Shown one piece after another: positions 7,910-15,605 of a stretch of DNA of 22,316 nt. Below the pieces are notes generated by a model that worked only from the letters and a program-made list of their open reading frames with translations, was not told where the DNA came from and did not search any database. Numbering within the stretch: the stretch's first letter is position 1; the number at the start of each line of letters is the position of its first letter. Source of the stretch: Candidatus Gastranaerophilales bacterium (GTDB lineage: Bacteria > Cyanobacteriota > Vampirovibrionia > Gastranaerophilales > Gastranaerophilaceae); contig UNSJ01000032.1 of assembly GCA_900548405.1 (NCBI GenBank), positions 1-22,316 of the forward strand, given 5' to 3'. The position numbers and the translations under genes are program-made.

Positions 7910-8515
7910 GTCTTAGTCACGCTCGGCATTATTGGCGTTGTTGCTGCATTGACAATGCCTGCTTTAATTTCTAATCACAGAAAAAGTGTTATAGAAAATA
8001 AACTTAAAAAATTTTATTCTTCTATGAATCAGGCTATTATAATGAGTGAGGCTGCTCAAGGTACTTCAGTATCTGAATGGGATACATTTAGCAGCACTTA
8101 CAATGTCGATGAAATGGAAGCATGGTTTAATAAATATTTAAAAAATTATCTTCAGATTTTAGATGTGCAGCGAAAAAATTCCTCTGTTTATGTAGCACTT
8201 TCTGATGGTACCGGTTTTAGAATCTTTAACCATTTTAAAACAGTCAGCGGTATTCATGTTTATTTTTGTACGGATTATAAAAAATGTGAAGGCAAACCTG
8301 ATGGAAAATCTGTATTTACTTTTAGATTTATAAAAAACAAGTTTAGTACATACGAAGAAGGAACAGCTCTCACTGCAGAACAAATGATGTCTCCTTCCAG
8401 AAACTGTTCTTGTTCTAAAGAAATGGTAGAAAGCAATAAGGAAGCGCATTATTGTTCAACGTTATTACAAAATAATAATTGGAAAATTCCTGATGATTAT
8501 CCGTTCAGAATATAA
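7868..8515 (+). CDS. Type IV pilin-like protein (pilin copy 2), probably phase-variable
   Basis: Prepilin-type protein. The body starts at an ATG (MLADVRRHA) followed by FTLAEVLVTLGIIGVVAALTMP, with Glu at +5 and a hydrophobic helix. This ATG has no ribosome binding site; the likely real start is the leader ATG at 7779, joined to this frame only if the G tract changes length. The body differs from copies 1, 3 and 4 after the first helix. It is cysteine-rich toward the C-terminus (CSCSKEM, YCSTLLQ) and ends NNNWKIPDDYPF, a tail I associate with melainabacterial pilin-like proteins. Two FTLAE motifs lie 60 nt apart, so the prepilin peptidase site is ambiguous (KG/F or HA/F). Stop to folC is 37 nt with no clear terminator, so the two may be cotranscribed. 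Confidence 0.82.
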   Translation: MLADVRRHAFTLAEVLVTLGIIGVVAALTMPALISNHRKSVIENKLKKFYSSMNQAIIMSEAAQGTSVSEWDTFSSTYNVDEMEAWFNKYLKNYLQILDVQRKNSSVYVALSDGTGFRIFNHFKTVSGIHVYFCTDYKKCEGKPDGKSVFTFRFIKNKFSTYEEGTALTAEQMMSPSRNCSCSKEMVESNKEAHYCSTLLQNNNWKIPDDYPFRI

Positions 8516-8552
8516 TATTGATAATAAATCAATTTTGATTTAACGTTGTTAT

Positions 8553-9713
8553 ATGGATAAAACATATAATAATGCTATTGATTTGTTAACATCACAAGGT
8601 AAGTTTTATATAAATCTCGGTTTGGAAAGAATTTCTGCCGTCTTAGATTTGCTGGGTAACCCTCAGGATAAATTAAAATGTATTCATGTTGCCGGAACAA
8701 ACGGTAAAGGCTCTGTCTGCGCAATTATAGCTTCTATACTCACAGAGGCGGGAATGAAAACAGGGCTTTATACAAGTCCGCATATTTTTGAATACACTGA
8801 GAGAATAAAAATTAACGGCTGCGAAATTTCACAGGATGATTTTGCAAAATATATTTTTGAGATATGTGAAATTGCAGATAAAAACGTTATTCACCTTACT
8901 GAATTTGAAATTCTTACTGCCGTAATGTTCAAGTATTTTTCAGATAATAATGTTGAAGTTGTTGTATTGGAAACAGGTTTGGGAGGCAGATTTGATGCTA
9001 CAAACGTAATAAAAAGCAATTTATGTTCAATAATAACTCACATTGATTTAGACCATACTGATAGGCTTGGAAATACGCGTTCAAAAATAGCCTTTGAAAA
9101 GGCAGGAATAATTAAACCTGATTGTCCTGTCTTAACCTGTGAGGGGTATGAAGAAATAAAAGACAGAGCTGATGAGTGCAATTCTTTATTCGTTATGGTT
9201 GCACCATACGAGAATACTGCAAATCTTTCATTAAAAGGCACCTGCCAGCAGGAAAATCTTTCTTTGGCCCTTGCAGCAGTAAGACTTTTGTTCCCGAAAA
9301 TTCCGCAAAGTGTAATTCAGGATGGTATTAAATACGTTAAACATCCTTGCCGTTTTCAGGTTTGTGATAATAATCTTATTATTGATGCATCTCATAACCC
9401 AAATGGAGCAATGGCTTTGCGTGAAAGTTTAGATTTTTATTACCCTGACAAAAAACGTTGTTTTGTTTTCGGATGTTTAAAAAATAAAGATTATAAAAAG
9501 ATGATGGAAATTCTTTTTGAAAAAAGAGATGAAATTTATTTTTACCACTTTAATAACAAAAACTCCTGCACAGTTAATGAGTTACAGGAGGTTTGTGAAT
9601 TTCCGTCAAAGCAATTTACATCGTTAGAAGAATTGCCTGATGATTATTTAAAAATTGTTTGCGGTTCTTTTTATATGCTCAATGAGATTATCCCTCAATC
9701 TCTTGTTCGTTAA
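8553..9713 (+). CDS. folC: Bifunctional folylpolyglutamate synthase/dihydrofolate synthase
   Basis: Mur-ligase-related enzyme that adds glutamate to dihydropteroate and extends folate polyglutamate chains, using ATP in the cytoplasm. The 386-residue protein has AGTNGKGS (about 47-54) as the ATP loop, SPHIFEYTERIKING, LETGLGGRFDATN, DLDHTDRLG, KAGIIK and DASHNPNGA, all in family order. It is somewhat shorter than the E. coli enzyme. The start has no obvious ribosome binding site. Its 3' end overlaps the convergent glycosyltransferase gene by 26 nt. The gene similarity does not show whether both activities are present. Confidence 0.92.
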   Translation: MDKTYNNAIDLLTSQGKFYINLGLERISAVLDLLGNPQDKLKCIHVAGTNGKGSVCAIIASILTEAGMKTGLYTSPHIFEYTERIKINGCEISQDDFAKYIFEICEIADKNVIHLTEFEILTAVMFKYFSDNNVEVVVLETGLGGRFDATNVIKSNLCSIITHIDLDHTDRLGNTRSKIAFEKAGIIKPDCPVLTCEGYEEIKDRADECNSLFVMVAPYENTANLSLKGTCQQENLSLALAAVRLLFPKIPQSVIQDGIKYVKHPCRFQVCDNNLIIDASHNPNGAMALRESLDFYYPDKKRCFVFGCLKNKDYKKMMEILFEKRDEIYFYHFNNKNSCTVNELQEVCEFPSKQFTSLEELPDDYLKIVCGSFYMLNEIIPQSLVR

Positions 9714-11253
9714 CCATTTCTTCAAGAAGGTTTGTAACCCTTGCAGGAACAAAATCCGTGCAAGAATTCCAAATCAAAGTAGGTCTTTGACTTTTTATTG
9801 AAGGGCTTGGATAATCGCTATTGCAAATACCTTTTAACATATTTGTTGAACCGTCAACGCTTGATGTAAAATGCTGACAGCAGCTGCATATTTTTAATAC
9901 AAAACCGTAATCATTGAGTTTTTGTCTTAATTCTTGCAATGCATCAATCATTCTTAAATGTCTTCCTGTAACAAATTTTTTGTTTTTGTACATGAATTTA
10001 ATTTTAGCTAAGCCTGTTTCAGAAATAAATTCAATAGTACAAGGAAGTTCTCTGCCTGCATTGTTCATTACAAAAGCTTCTATAACCAGTTTTTCAGTTC
10101 CTTCGGGAAGGTCTTCTCTTTGTGCAATTTTGTTTCTTATAATCCTTACAGGAGGAAGATTTTTAATTATGTGGCATAAAGAATAAACAGGGTATAAACA
10201 TAAGAGAACTATTTCTCTGAATGTAAGTTTAGAATTAATTAAGCTTATACCGAAACCTGCTGCCAATATTAAGAAAGTAAACAGAACAATTCTAAAATCA
10301 ACAAAGAAATAATATCTGTAAGAATGTTTTAGGATTACTCCGTAAACCAGCAACACCATCCATATATTAGGATTGATTAAAGAAAAAGTGTGTTCTGCAA
10401 ATATATAGTTTTTTGTCCAAATTTGTGAAAAACAATTTTTGAAAAGTTCAAGTCTTGCAGAAAGTCTTGGTTTTCTGAATTCGTAGTTTGCTGTATCAAC
10501 GTAAGTTTGAATATTAGGATTATATGTGCAAGGACATTTAATTTTAGATAAAAGCATACTGTATTTAAGTTCGCTGTTGATGTCTTTGAAATCAACAGAA
10601 CCAATTTGGTCTACAATATCTTTTTTAATCACAAACACGCCTGAATCAGCGCTTGCTGCCAAACCGAATAAAGAACGGGCTTTACGCATAAAATTCATGT
10701 GATATTTTTGATAAGCTGCTTTAATCTTATCAACAGGTCCCAGATTATCAGTAAGAATAAGTGTTTCTCCGCTGAGTGCGCTGTTATTGACAAGAGCAGA
10801 GTTTACTGTTGTTAAAAAGTTTGCAGGTATACTTCTGTCTGCATCAATAAATACATAAGAATCAATACTCTGGTCTTTTGATAACCTTTCGATAAGTATT
10901 GATATTGCCTGATCTTTGCCAACAGTTCCTACATCTTTAATATTAATCAAATTAATAAACGGTTCTTTTTCAACAAGTTTTTCCGAACCGTCAGAGCAGT
11001 TATCAAGAATTGCAAAAACTTTGAAATTGTTAATAGGATAATCCTGCATTTTTAATTCTTTTATAAGATTTTCCAGAGTTACTCTGTTATTTCTGGCATA
11101 AATAACAACCGCAAGATTATCTTTTTCTTCATATTGCGAGTATCTTTTTTCGATTTTAAACGGCTTATCGTTAAGATTTCTTATAGCAAGAGCCAAAAAA
11201 TACAGTGAATACATTGCAATATAAATGTATAAAATGTCTAAAATTAATTCCAT
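9688..11253 (-). CDS. Membrane glycosyltransferase family 2-like protein with C-terminal cysteine cluster
   Basis: About 521 residues: an N-terminal membrane helix (about 4-27), a GT-A domain (about 48-300) with VVIYARNN, ILDNCSDGS, GKDQAI and the metal-binding DADRS (Asp139, Asp141 counted from the upstream ATG), then two or three membrane helices (about 312-385) and a cytoplasmic C-terminal region. This layout resembles processive or polysaccharide GT2 enzymes. The usual ED and QxxRW motifs are weak or absent, so activity and acceptor are uncertain. The tail holds a C-x-C-C cluster (458, 460, 461) plus Cys479 and Cys500. The ATG at 11253 is preferred: AAAGG lies 6 nt upstream of it but abuts the ATG at 11259. 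It overlaps folC tail to tail by 26 nt. Confidence 0.75.
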   Translation of the reverse strand: MELILDILYIYIAMYSLYFLALAIRNLNDKPFKIEKRYSQYEEKDNLAVVIYARNNRVTLENLIKELKMQDYPINNFKVFAILDNCSDGSEKLVEKEPFINLINIKDVGTVGKDQAISILIERLSKDQSIDSYVFIDADRSIPANFLTTVNSALVNNSALSGETLILTDNLGPVDKIKAAYQKYHMNFMRKARSLFGLAASADSGVFVIKKDIVDQIGSVDFKDINSELKYSMLLSKIKCPCTYNPNIQTYVDTANYEFRKPRLSARLELFKNCFSQIWTKNYIFAEHTFSLINPNIWMVLLVYGVILKHSYRYYFFVDFRIVLFTFLILAAGFGISLINSKLTFREIVLLCLYPVYSLCHIIKNLPPVRIIRNKIAQREDLPEGTEKLVIEAFVMNNAGRELPCTIEFISETGLAKIKFMYKNKKFVTGRHLRMIDALQELRQKLNDYGFVLKICSCCQHFTSSVDGSTNMLKGICNSDYPSPSIKSQRPTLIWNSCTDFVPARVTNLLEEMVNEQEIEG

Positions 11254-11336
11254 AATCATCCTTTCACAATAATATTCTATTTAAAATAATTTTAAAAATC
11301 CATTACATGTTAATAAATGTAATCAAAGTGAAAATA

Positions 11337-11365
11337 TTGAAAAATCTGTTTAAATAGTTTATAAT
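11337..11365 (+). promoter_or_regulatory. Promoter of pilin copy 3
   Basis: TTGAAA, a 17-nt spacer, then a perfect TATAAT, about 24 nt before the leader ATG. It has the same geometry as the copy 2 promoter, including GTTTATAAT. Confidence 0.8.
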
Positions 11366-11388
11366 GAAAATAACGAAAGGAGCAGTTT

Positions 11389-11427
11389 ATGAAAAGATTT
11401 AATTACATCGGGGGGGGGGCACTCTAG
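11389..11427 (+). other. Leader ORF of pilin copy 3, out of frame (off) at G10
   Basis: ATG at 11389 with a GAAAGGAG site upstream encodes MKRFNYIGGGAL and stops at TAG 11425. As in copy 2, the distance to the body ATG is 89 nt, so one extra G (or two fewer) would join leader and pilin. Confidence 0.8.
11410..11419 (+). repeat. G10 homopolymer tract, putative phase switch of pilin copy 3
   Basis: Ten consecutive G at the same leader position as in copy 2. The following bases up to 11548 match copy 2 with a single difference (11522). Confidence 0.9.
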
Positions 11428-11444
11428 AAGCTCAACATAAGGGT

Positions 11445-11519
11445 TTTACGCTTGCTGAAGGTGCTACGCACGTAGCCATGTTAGCAGATGTTCGTCGTCA
11501 TGCATTCACATTAGCTGAG
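11445..11519 (+). repeat. Duplicated FTLAE segment in pilin copy 3 leader
   Basis: Identical to the duplicated unit of copy 2 (7835-7909): two FTLAE-coding segments 60 nt apart around the palindrome at 11463-11476. Confidence 0.65.
11463..11476. repeat. Palindrome GCTACGCACGTAGC in pilin leader 3
   Basis: Exact copy of the palindrome at 7853-7866, in the same position before the internal ATG. Confidence 0.7.
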
Positions 11520-12140
11520 GTTTTAGTCACGCTCGGCATTATTGGCGTAGTTTCTGCTATGACAGTCCCGTCTTTGATGCAGAACTATCAAAGACAGTCT
11601 TATGTAACACAGTTACATAAGGTTTATAACGAGCTGTCTCAAGTTTTAGTGCGCTATCAAAATGATAAAAATGCTGTTAATTTATTAGAAGCAGGTTTGA
11701 CATCAACTGCTGCTATCCAGAATATGCTGACATCTTACACAAAAGTTATTGCAACTTGTGATACTGTTACCTCACCATGTTTTGCAACTTCCTATAAATA
11801 TCAAACGGGTGCAGCTGTTGGTGAAGGCTCATATACTGCAAATGTTAAAGGCTATGTGCTTGCAAGCGGGGCAGCTATAAGACCTTCTTACAGTGCAACG
11901 ACAACCAAGCTTGCTAATTTTATGATTGATATTAACGGTCCAAAAGGTCCTAATATTGCAGGACGTGATTTGTTTTTCATATATTTGTATAAAAACGGAT
12001 TACTTGATGACGGAACGGATCAAACAGTAAACCAGGCTCCTTTGACAAAGGAACAGCGTGAAGCAGCAGGAACTTGTCAGTCATCCCTTACCGGATGTTT
12101 TGGAAGATTATTAAATAATAACTGGGAAATGACTTATTAA
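11478..12140 (+). CDS. Type IV pilin-like protein (pilin copy 3), probably phase-variable
   Basis: Prepilin-type protein of 220 residues from the internal ATG. The N-terminus to the first helix is the copy 2 type (MLADVRRHA then FTLAEVLVTLGIIGVV). The body is the copy 1/4 type: VPSLMQNYQRQSYVTQLHKVYNELSQ-like segment, CDTVTSPC, DINGPKGPNIAGRDLFF and a C-terminal C-x6-C before the NNNWEMTY end. The internal ATG has no ribosome binding site, so the leader ATG at 11389 is the probable start after a tract-length change. It is followed by a strong two-way terminator, making it a single-gene unit with its own promoter. Its role in pilus or pseudopilus is unknown. Confidence 0.83.
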   Translation: MLADVRRHAFTLAEVLVTLGIIGVVSAMTVPSLMQNYQRQSYVTQLHKVYNELSQVLVRYQNDKNAVNLLEAGLTSTAAIQNMLTSYTKVIATCDTVTSPCFATSYKYQTGAAVGEGSYTANVKGYVLASGAAIRPSYSATTTKLANFMIDINGPKGPNIAGRDLFFIYLYKNGLLDDGTDQTVNQAPLTKEQREAAGTCQSSLTGCFGRLLNNNWEMTY

Positions 12141-12143
12141 TAC

Positions 12144-12175
12144 AAAAAAAGAACCTGAAATTTCAGGTTCTTTTT
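12144..12175. terminator. Bidirectional terminator between pilin copy 3 and the Ycf23-like gene
   Basis: Perfect 8-bp stem (GAACCTGA / TCAGGTTC, 12151-12158 with 12163-12170), with A7 on the left and T5 on the right. It serves both converging genes. Confidence 0.92.
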
Positions 12176-12193
12176 GCTTATATTGTTTAAAAA

Positions 12194-12949
12194 TTAAACT
12201 AATTCAACAACTTTTTGAGCATTTCTTGAAGCAATTTCAACAAGGCTTCTTGTAGTAGCCATCATTGATAATGTTGAATCCATCTTGTTGATACAAGAAC
12301 CGCATCCGATAGCAGAAGCTCCTGCTGCAAAAGCAAACGGTGCTGTTGTAGGATTGATTGCAGTAGCAGTCATGATAGGCATATCAACATTTCTTGAAAG
12401 TTCAATTGTATTTGAAAGTGTTAATTCAGCTCTTTCCATTAAACCTCTAGCGCCTTCAGAAATATTAGAAGATGAGAAATGACCTTCTGTTTGAATTAAG
12501 TCGATACCCATAGTTTCTAATTTTCTAGCTAATTCGATTTGTTCAGCAATAGCTAATTCACCAGGAATTGTAACTGAGAAAAATACTCTTGTATCGCCTA
12601 ACATTTCTAATGTTTCGTTTACTAAGCTTAAAACTTGTTCAGCAGAGAATGAAATACCTTTTTTGTAAAGTACATCAAAGTTACCTAATTCAATTGCATC
12701 AGCACCAAGTTCTACTGCTTTAACCAATTCAGAAGGTACGATTGAAGATACGAAAATAGGCATGTCTGTCATTTCTCTGATTTCAGAAATGATTTCAGGT
12801 TTAGCGCAGATATCTACAGCAGATGCTCCTGATTCTTGTGCTGACATTACTACTTTTTTAATGTTTTCGATATCAAAGTTATCAATACCTGCAATAACTT
12901 TTACTGCTCTTTTTTCTGTTAAATGTTGTCTGAATAATTCAATACTCAT
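12194..12949 (-). CDS. Ycf23/DUF561 family TIM-barrel protein
   Basis: 251-residue protein matching the DUF561 / Ycf23 family of cyanobacteria and algal plastids. It begins with RAVKVIAGIDNFD, followed by repeated beta-alpha units: ASAVDICAKPE, MPIFVSSIVPSELVKAVELG, DAIELGNFDVLY, FFSVTIPGELAIAEQIELA, IDLIQTEGHFSSS, MPIMTATAINPTTAPFAFAAG and ASAIGCGSCINKM. No catalytic function is established for the family, and none is claimed. The start has AAAGGA about 9 nt upstream and a clear promoter at 12991-13019. It supports cyanobacterial-lineage ancestry. Confidence 0.88.
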   Translation of the reverse strand: MSIELFRQHLTEKRAVKVIAGIDNFDIENIKKVVMSAQESGASAVDICAKPEIISEIREMTDMPIFVSSIVPSELVKAVELGADAIELGNFDVLYKKGISFSAEQVLSLVNETLEMLGDTRVFFSVTIPGELAIAEQIELARKLETMGIDLIQTEGHFSSSNISEGARGLMERAELTLSNTIELSRNVDMPIMTATAINPTTAPFAFAAGASAIGCGSCINKMDSTLSMMATTRSLVEIASRNAQKVVELV

Positions 12950-12990
12950 AGTTTAAAGTCCTTTCTTATTACAATTCTCTTTTTTTCTGA

Positions 12991-13019
12991 ATTATACATT
13001 AAAATTGTAATAATTACAA
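12991..13019 (-). promoter_or_regulatory. Promoter of the Ycf23-like gene
   Basis: On the minus strand: TTGTAA, a 17-nt spacer, then a perfect TATAAT, about 42 nt before the ATG. The -35 box lies within the palindrome at 13004-13020. Confidence 0.75.
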
Positions 13020-13020
13020 T
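13004..13020. promoter_or_regulatory. 17-bp perfect palindrome, candidate operator
   Basis: ATTGTAATAATTACAAT has 8-bp arms around one base. It overlaps the -35 box of the Ycf23-like gene and lies about 80 nt before the divergent protease gene. The shape resembles the spaced inverted repeats bound by Fur-family (PerR-like) repressors; the regulator is not identified. Confidence 0.5.
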
Positions 13021-13097
13021 AACTAACCTTAAAAAAAAATTGCGGGCTGATGAATTAAAAACGAAATCGCAAATAATAGTATCAAAAGGGGAGTAAT

Positions 13098-13802
13098 ATG
13101 GTAAAAAAAATAATTTTATTTTGCACCTTAGCATTATTTATGGCAGTGCCTGCTTTGGCGCAGAATTTTGAACCTGATGAACTTATAAATATAAGTGTAT
13201 ATGAGAAAATAAATCCTGCGATAGTATCTATTGATGCAAATTTAGATGACGGTTTTTCGGCAGGAACAGGTTGTGTCGTTAGAGGCGACGGAATAATCTT
13301 AACAGGCTCGCATGTAATTGAAGGTGCGAAAAATATTGAAGTGACAACTTATGACGGAAAAGTCTATAAGGCCTCAATCCTTGCTAAAATGGGAAAAAAT
13401 AAAGACCTTGCTTTGTTAAAAATTGAGCCTAAACAAAAATTAAGAACAATCTCATTTGGAGATTCAGAGCAGGTTAAGGTTGGTCAAAAAGTTCTTGCCA
13501 TAGGTAACCCTTTTGGTTTTGCCGGTACGTTGACTTCAGGAATTGTATCAAGAATTGACTATGCAAAAGGCAGAATTCAAACTGATGCTGCAATAAATCC
13601 CGGATGCTCGGGTGGTCCGCTTCTAAATTCACAAGGTGAAGTTATTGGTATATCACAGTCTATTTATAATCCTGATAATAATATTTCAAACATCGGTATA
13701 GGTTTTGCAATTCCTGTTAATGAAGCGAAGAAATTTATTGCATCTGCAAAATTAGATGAAACAATTTTGACTTCCAAAAAACGTTTTGCTCTGAAAGAAT
13801 AA
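13098..13802 (+). CDS. Secreted trypsin-like serine protease, HtrA/DegP type without PDZ domain
   Basis: 234-residue protein with a signal peptide (about 1-21, VPALAQ), so periplasmic or exported. The S1C protease fold carries the full triad: His72 in GSHVIEG, Asp103 in KDLALLKI and Ser171 in NPGCSGGPLLN. The usual GNSGGP is GCSGGP here, and the protein stops soon after the catalytic domain, with no PDZ module. No PDZ coding sequence follows in the 71 nt before ilvE, so this is a compact form rather than a frameshifted one. The start has GGGGAG 5 nt upstream. Likely roles are envelope protein quality control or regulated proteolysis; the substrate is unknown. Confidence 0.88.
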   Translation: MVKKIILFCTLALFMAVPALAQNFEPDELINISVYEKINPAIVSIDANLDDGFSAGTGCVVRGDGIILTGSHVIEGAKNIEVTTYDGKVYKASILAKMGKNKDLALLKIEPKQKLRTISFGDSEQVKVGQKVLAIGNPFGFAGTLTSGIVSRIDYAKGRIQTDAAINPGCSGGPLLNSQGEVIGISQSIYNPDNNISNIGIGFAIPVNEAKKFIASAKLDETILTSKKRFALKE

Positions 13803-13873
13803 ATAAATTGTAAAAATATTCTCTTGTTTCTTCTTTTGTGTTATAGTAATTTTTATAGAACTAAGGAGGAATT

Positions 13874-14788
13874 ATGACAGAGTTTTATTTTATGAACGGT
13901 GAATACGTTGATGCTTCAAAAGCAATGATTCCTGTTCGTACACACGCTTTTTTGTATGGTACTGCTGTGTTTGAAGGTATCAGAGCTTATTGGAACGAAG
14001 ACGAAAAGCAGCTTTATGCTTTCAGAGTTCCCGAACACTATGACAGACTTCAAAGAAGCGCAAAAATTATGTATATGGAAAGTCCTTATACAACAGAAGA
14101 ATATTGCGAAATTACTAAAAAACTACTTGCTAAAAATAATTACAAGCAAGATTGCTACATGCGTCCGACTTTATACAAATCAGCTCAAAAAGTTGGTCCT
14201 GGCTTATATGATAACGAAGACTCATTTATGATTATTTCTAATAAAATGGGTGATTACATTGATACATCAAAAGGTTTAAGAGTTTGTGTCTCAAGCTGGA
14301 GAAGAAACAGTGATAACGCTATTCCTCCTCGTGCAAAAGTTGCTGGTTCTTATGCTAACGCTGCTTTAATTAAAACTGATGCTCATAATGCAGGCTTTGA
14401 TGATGCTGTTGTGCTTGATGAAGCAGGTCAGGTTACTGAGGGTTCGGCAATGAATATGTTCCTTGTTCAAAACGGAAAGCTTGTAACAACTATGAAAACT
14501 GATAATATTCTTGTTGGTGTTACCAGAAATACAATTATTGAACTTGCAAGAGATGTTCTTGGTATTGAAACAGAAGAACGTGCTATTGACAGAACAGAAC
14601 TTTATATTTCCGATGAAGCTTTCTACTGCGGTACAGGAGCTCAAGTAAGTCCTATTGTTGAAATTGATACAAGAAAATTGGGCGACGGAAATGTTGGACC
14701 TATTTCTAAAGAACTTCAAAAATTATACTTTGATGTTGTTAAAGGAAAAGTTCCTAAATATAAAAAATGGTGTATGCCAATTTACTAA
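13874..14788 (+). CDS. ilvE: Branched-chain amino acid aminotransferase
   Basis: PLP-dependent class IV aminotransferase catalysing the last step of valine, leucine and isoleucine synthesis (and their degradation) with glutamate/2-oxoglutarate. The 304-residue protein shows GTAVFEGIRAYW near 29-40, the PLP lysine Lys155 in RAKVAGSY, GFDDAVVLD, the phosphate-binding EGSAMNMFLV, and CGTGAQVSPI near the C-terminus. The ribosome binding site AAGGAGG is among the best in the window. D-amino acid aminotransferase is a less likely alternative given the FEGIRAY motif. A hairpin follows at 14799-14824. Confidence 0.92.
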   Translation: MTEFYFMNGEYVDASKAMIPVRTHAFLYGTAVFEGIRAYWNEDEKQLYAFRVPEHYDRLQRSAKIMYMESPYTTEEYCEITKKLLAKNNYKQDCYMRPTLYKSAQKVGPGLYDNEDSFMIISNKMGDYIDTSKGLRVCVSSWRRNSDNAIPPRAKVAGSYANAALIKTDAHNAGFDDAVVLDEAGQVTEGSAMNMFLVQNGKLVTTMKTDNILVGVTRNTIIELARDVLGIETEERAIDRTELYISDEAFYCGTGAQVSPIVEIDTRKLGDGNVGPISKELQKLYFDVVKGKVPKYKKWCMPIY

Positions 14789-14798
14789 TTTTCATAGC

Positions 14799-14824
14799 GG
14801 GCAAAGCATAACAATGCTTTGCCC
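14799..14824. terminator. Hairpin after ilvE, possible terminator
   Basis: Perfect 11-bp stem (GGGCAAAGCAT / ATGCTTTGCCC) with a 4-nt loop. The following CTTAATAT lacks a strong T run, so termination is plausible but not certain. Readthrough into the permease gene is possible. Confidence 0.6.
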
Positions 14825-14851
14825 CTTAATATGATTTGTGAGGCAGAATAA

Positions 14852-15580
14852 TTGATTAGCTTTTTAGGCTTATGCGTTCAAAATTTAATTAGAAGCATCA
14901 AATACCTTTTTCAGGTGAGATTTTCTGCTGTTTTAACTCAGGCTGCAGCAATAAGTTATGACTCGCTTCCAATATCTTTGATAATAGCTTTTATTGCAGC
15001 TGCAGTAATTGCTATTCAGGTCTCAAAGCAATTTTTGATGAGCGGAGCGGAGGCTTATATCGGCGGAACTATTGCAGTTGTTATGATAAGAGAGATTGCT
15101 CCGGGTTTTGTGGCGCTTGCAATCGGAGCGCGCGCAGGTACTGCTATTTCAGCGGAAATTGCTAATATGCAGGTTACTTCTCAGGTTGATGCAATGAAAA
15201 CTTTAAAAGTTGATCCTGTTGGTTACTATTTTACCCCTCGAATTTTAGCAGGCATATTGACTGTTCCTATGGTGGTTTTGATAGCTGAAGCTATCGGAAT
15301 AGCGGGTGGTATGCTGGTTTCTCAAGCTACTATTGATTTACATCCGGCAAGATATATGAATTCTGCCTGGTTATGGATTTCAACACGCGATATTTATATC
15401 AGCATTTTAAAAGCTTCTATATTCGGCGGATTAATAGCACTTGTTTGTGCAACTCAAGGGTATGAAACACGAGGTGGCGCAAAAGAAGTTGGCACTTCTA
15501 CAACTCAAGCGGCGATTTTATCAACAATTTATATGCTTGTTGCAGATTTTCTGATTAATCTTGTATTTTACATCATGTAA
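14852..15580 (+). CDS. MlaE/TGD1-type ABC transporter permease
   Basis: 242-residue integral membrane protein of the MlaE permease family, which moves phospholipids or related lipids between membranes with an ATPase and an MCE-domain protein. Relatives occur in Gram-negative envelopes and, as TGD1, in plastids. It has an N-terminal interfacial helix (about 7-30), about five membrane segments, and the signature REIAPGFVALAIGARAGTAISAE (80-102) followed by QVDAMKTLKVDPV. Neither the ATPase nor the MCE partner is visible in the window. The start is a TTG with GAGG 8 nt upstream; an upstream ATG (14831) hits a stop within seven codons. Confidence 0.88.
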   Translation: MISFLGLCVQNLIRSIKYLFQVRFSAVLTQAAAISYDSLPISLIIAFIAAAVIAIQVSKQFLMSGAEAYIGGTIAVVMIREIAPGFVALAIGARAGTAISAEIANMQVTSQVDAMKTLKVDPVGYYFTPRILAGILTVPMVVLIAEAIGIAGGMLVSQATIDLHPARYMNSAWLWISTRDIYISILKASIFGGLIALVCATQGYETRGGAKEVGTSTTQAAILSTIYMLVADFLINLVFYIM

Positions 15581-15589
15581 TGTTATAAT
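15561..15589 (+). promoter_or_regulatory. Promoter upstream of the pilin copy 4 leader
   Basis: TTGTAT, a 17-nt spacer, then TATAAT with an extended -10 (TGTTATAAT). It lies across the 3' end of the permease gene. Confidence 0.7.
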
Positions 15590-15605
15590 AAGCATATATG
15601 TAAAT

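Noticed and set aside
10377..10604. Alternative minus-strand frame inside the glycosyltransferase gene
   Set aside because: It is a shifted-frame shadow of the larger gene on the same strand.
13803..13873. Possible lost PDZ domain of the HtrA-like protease through a frameshift
   Set aside because: The 71 nt to the next gene are too short and encode nothing PDZ-like in any frame, so the short form appears genuine.
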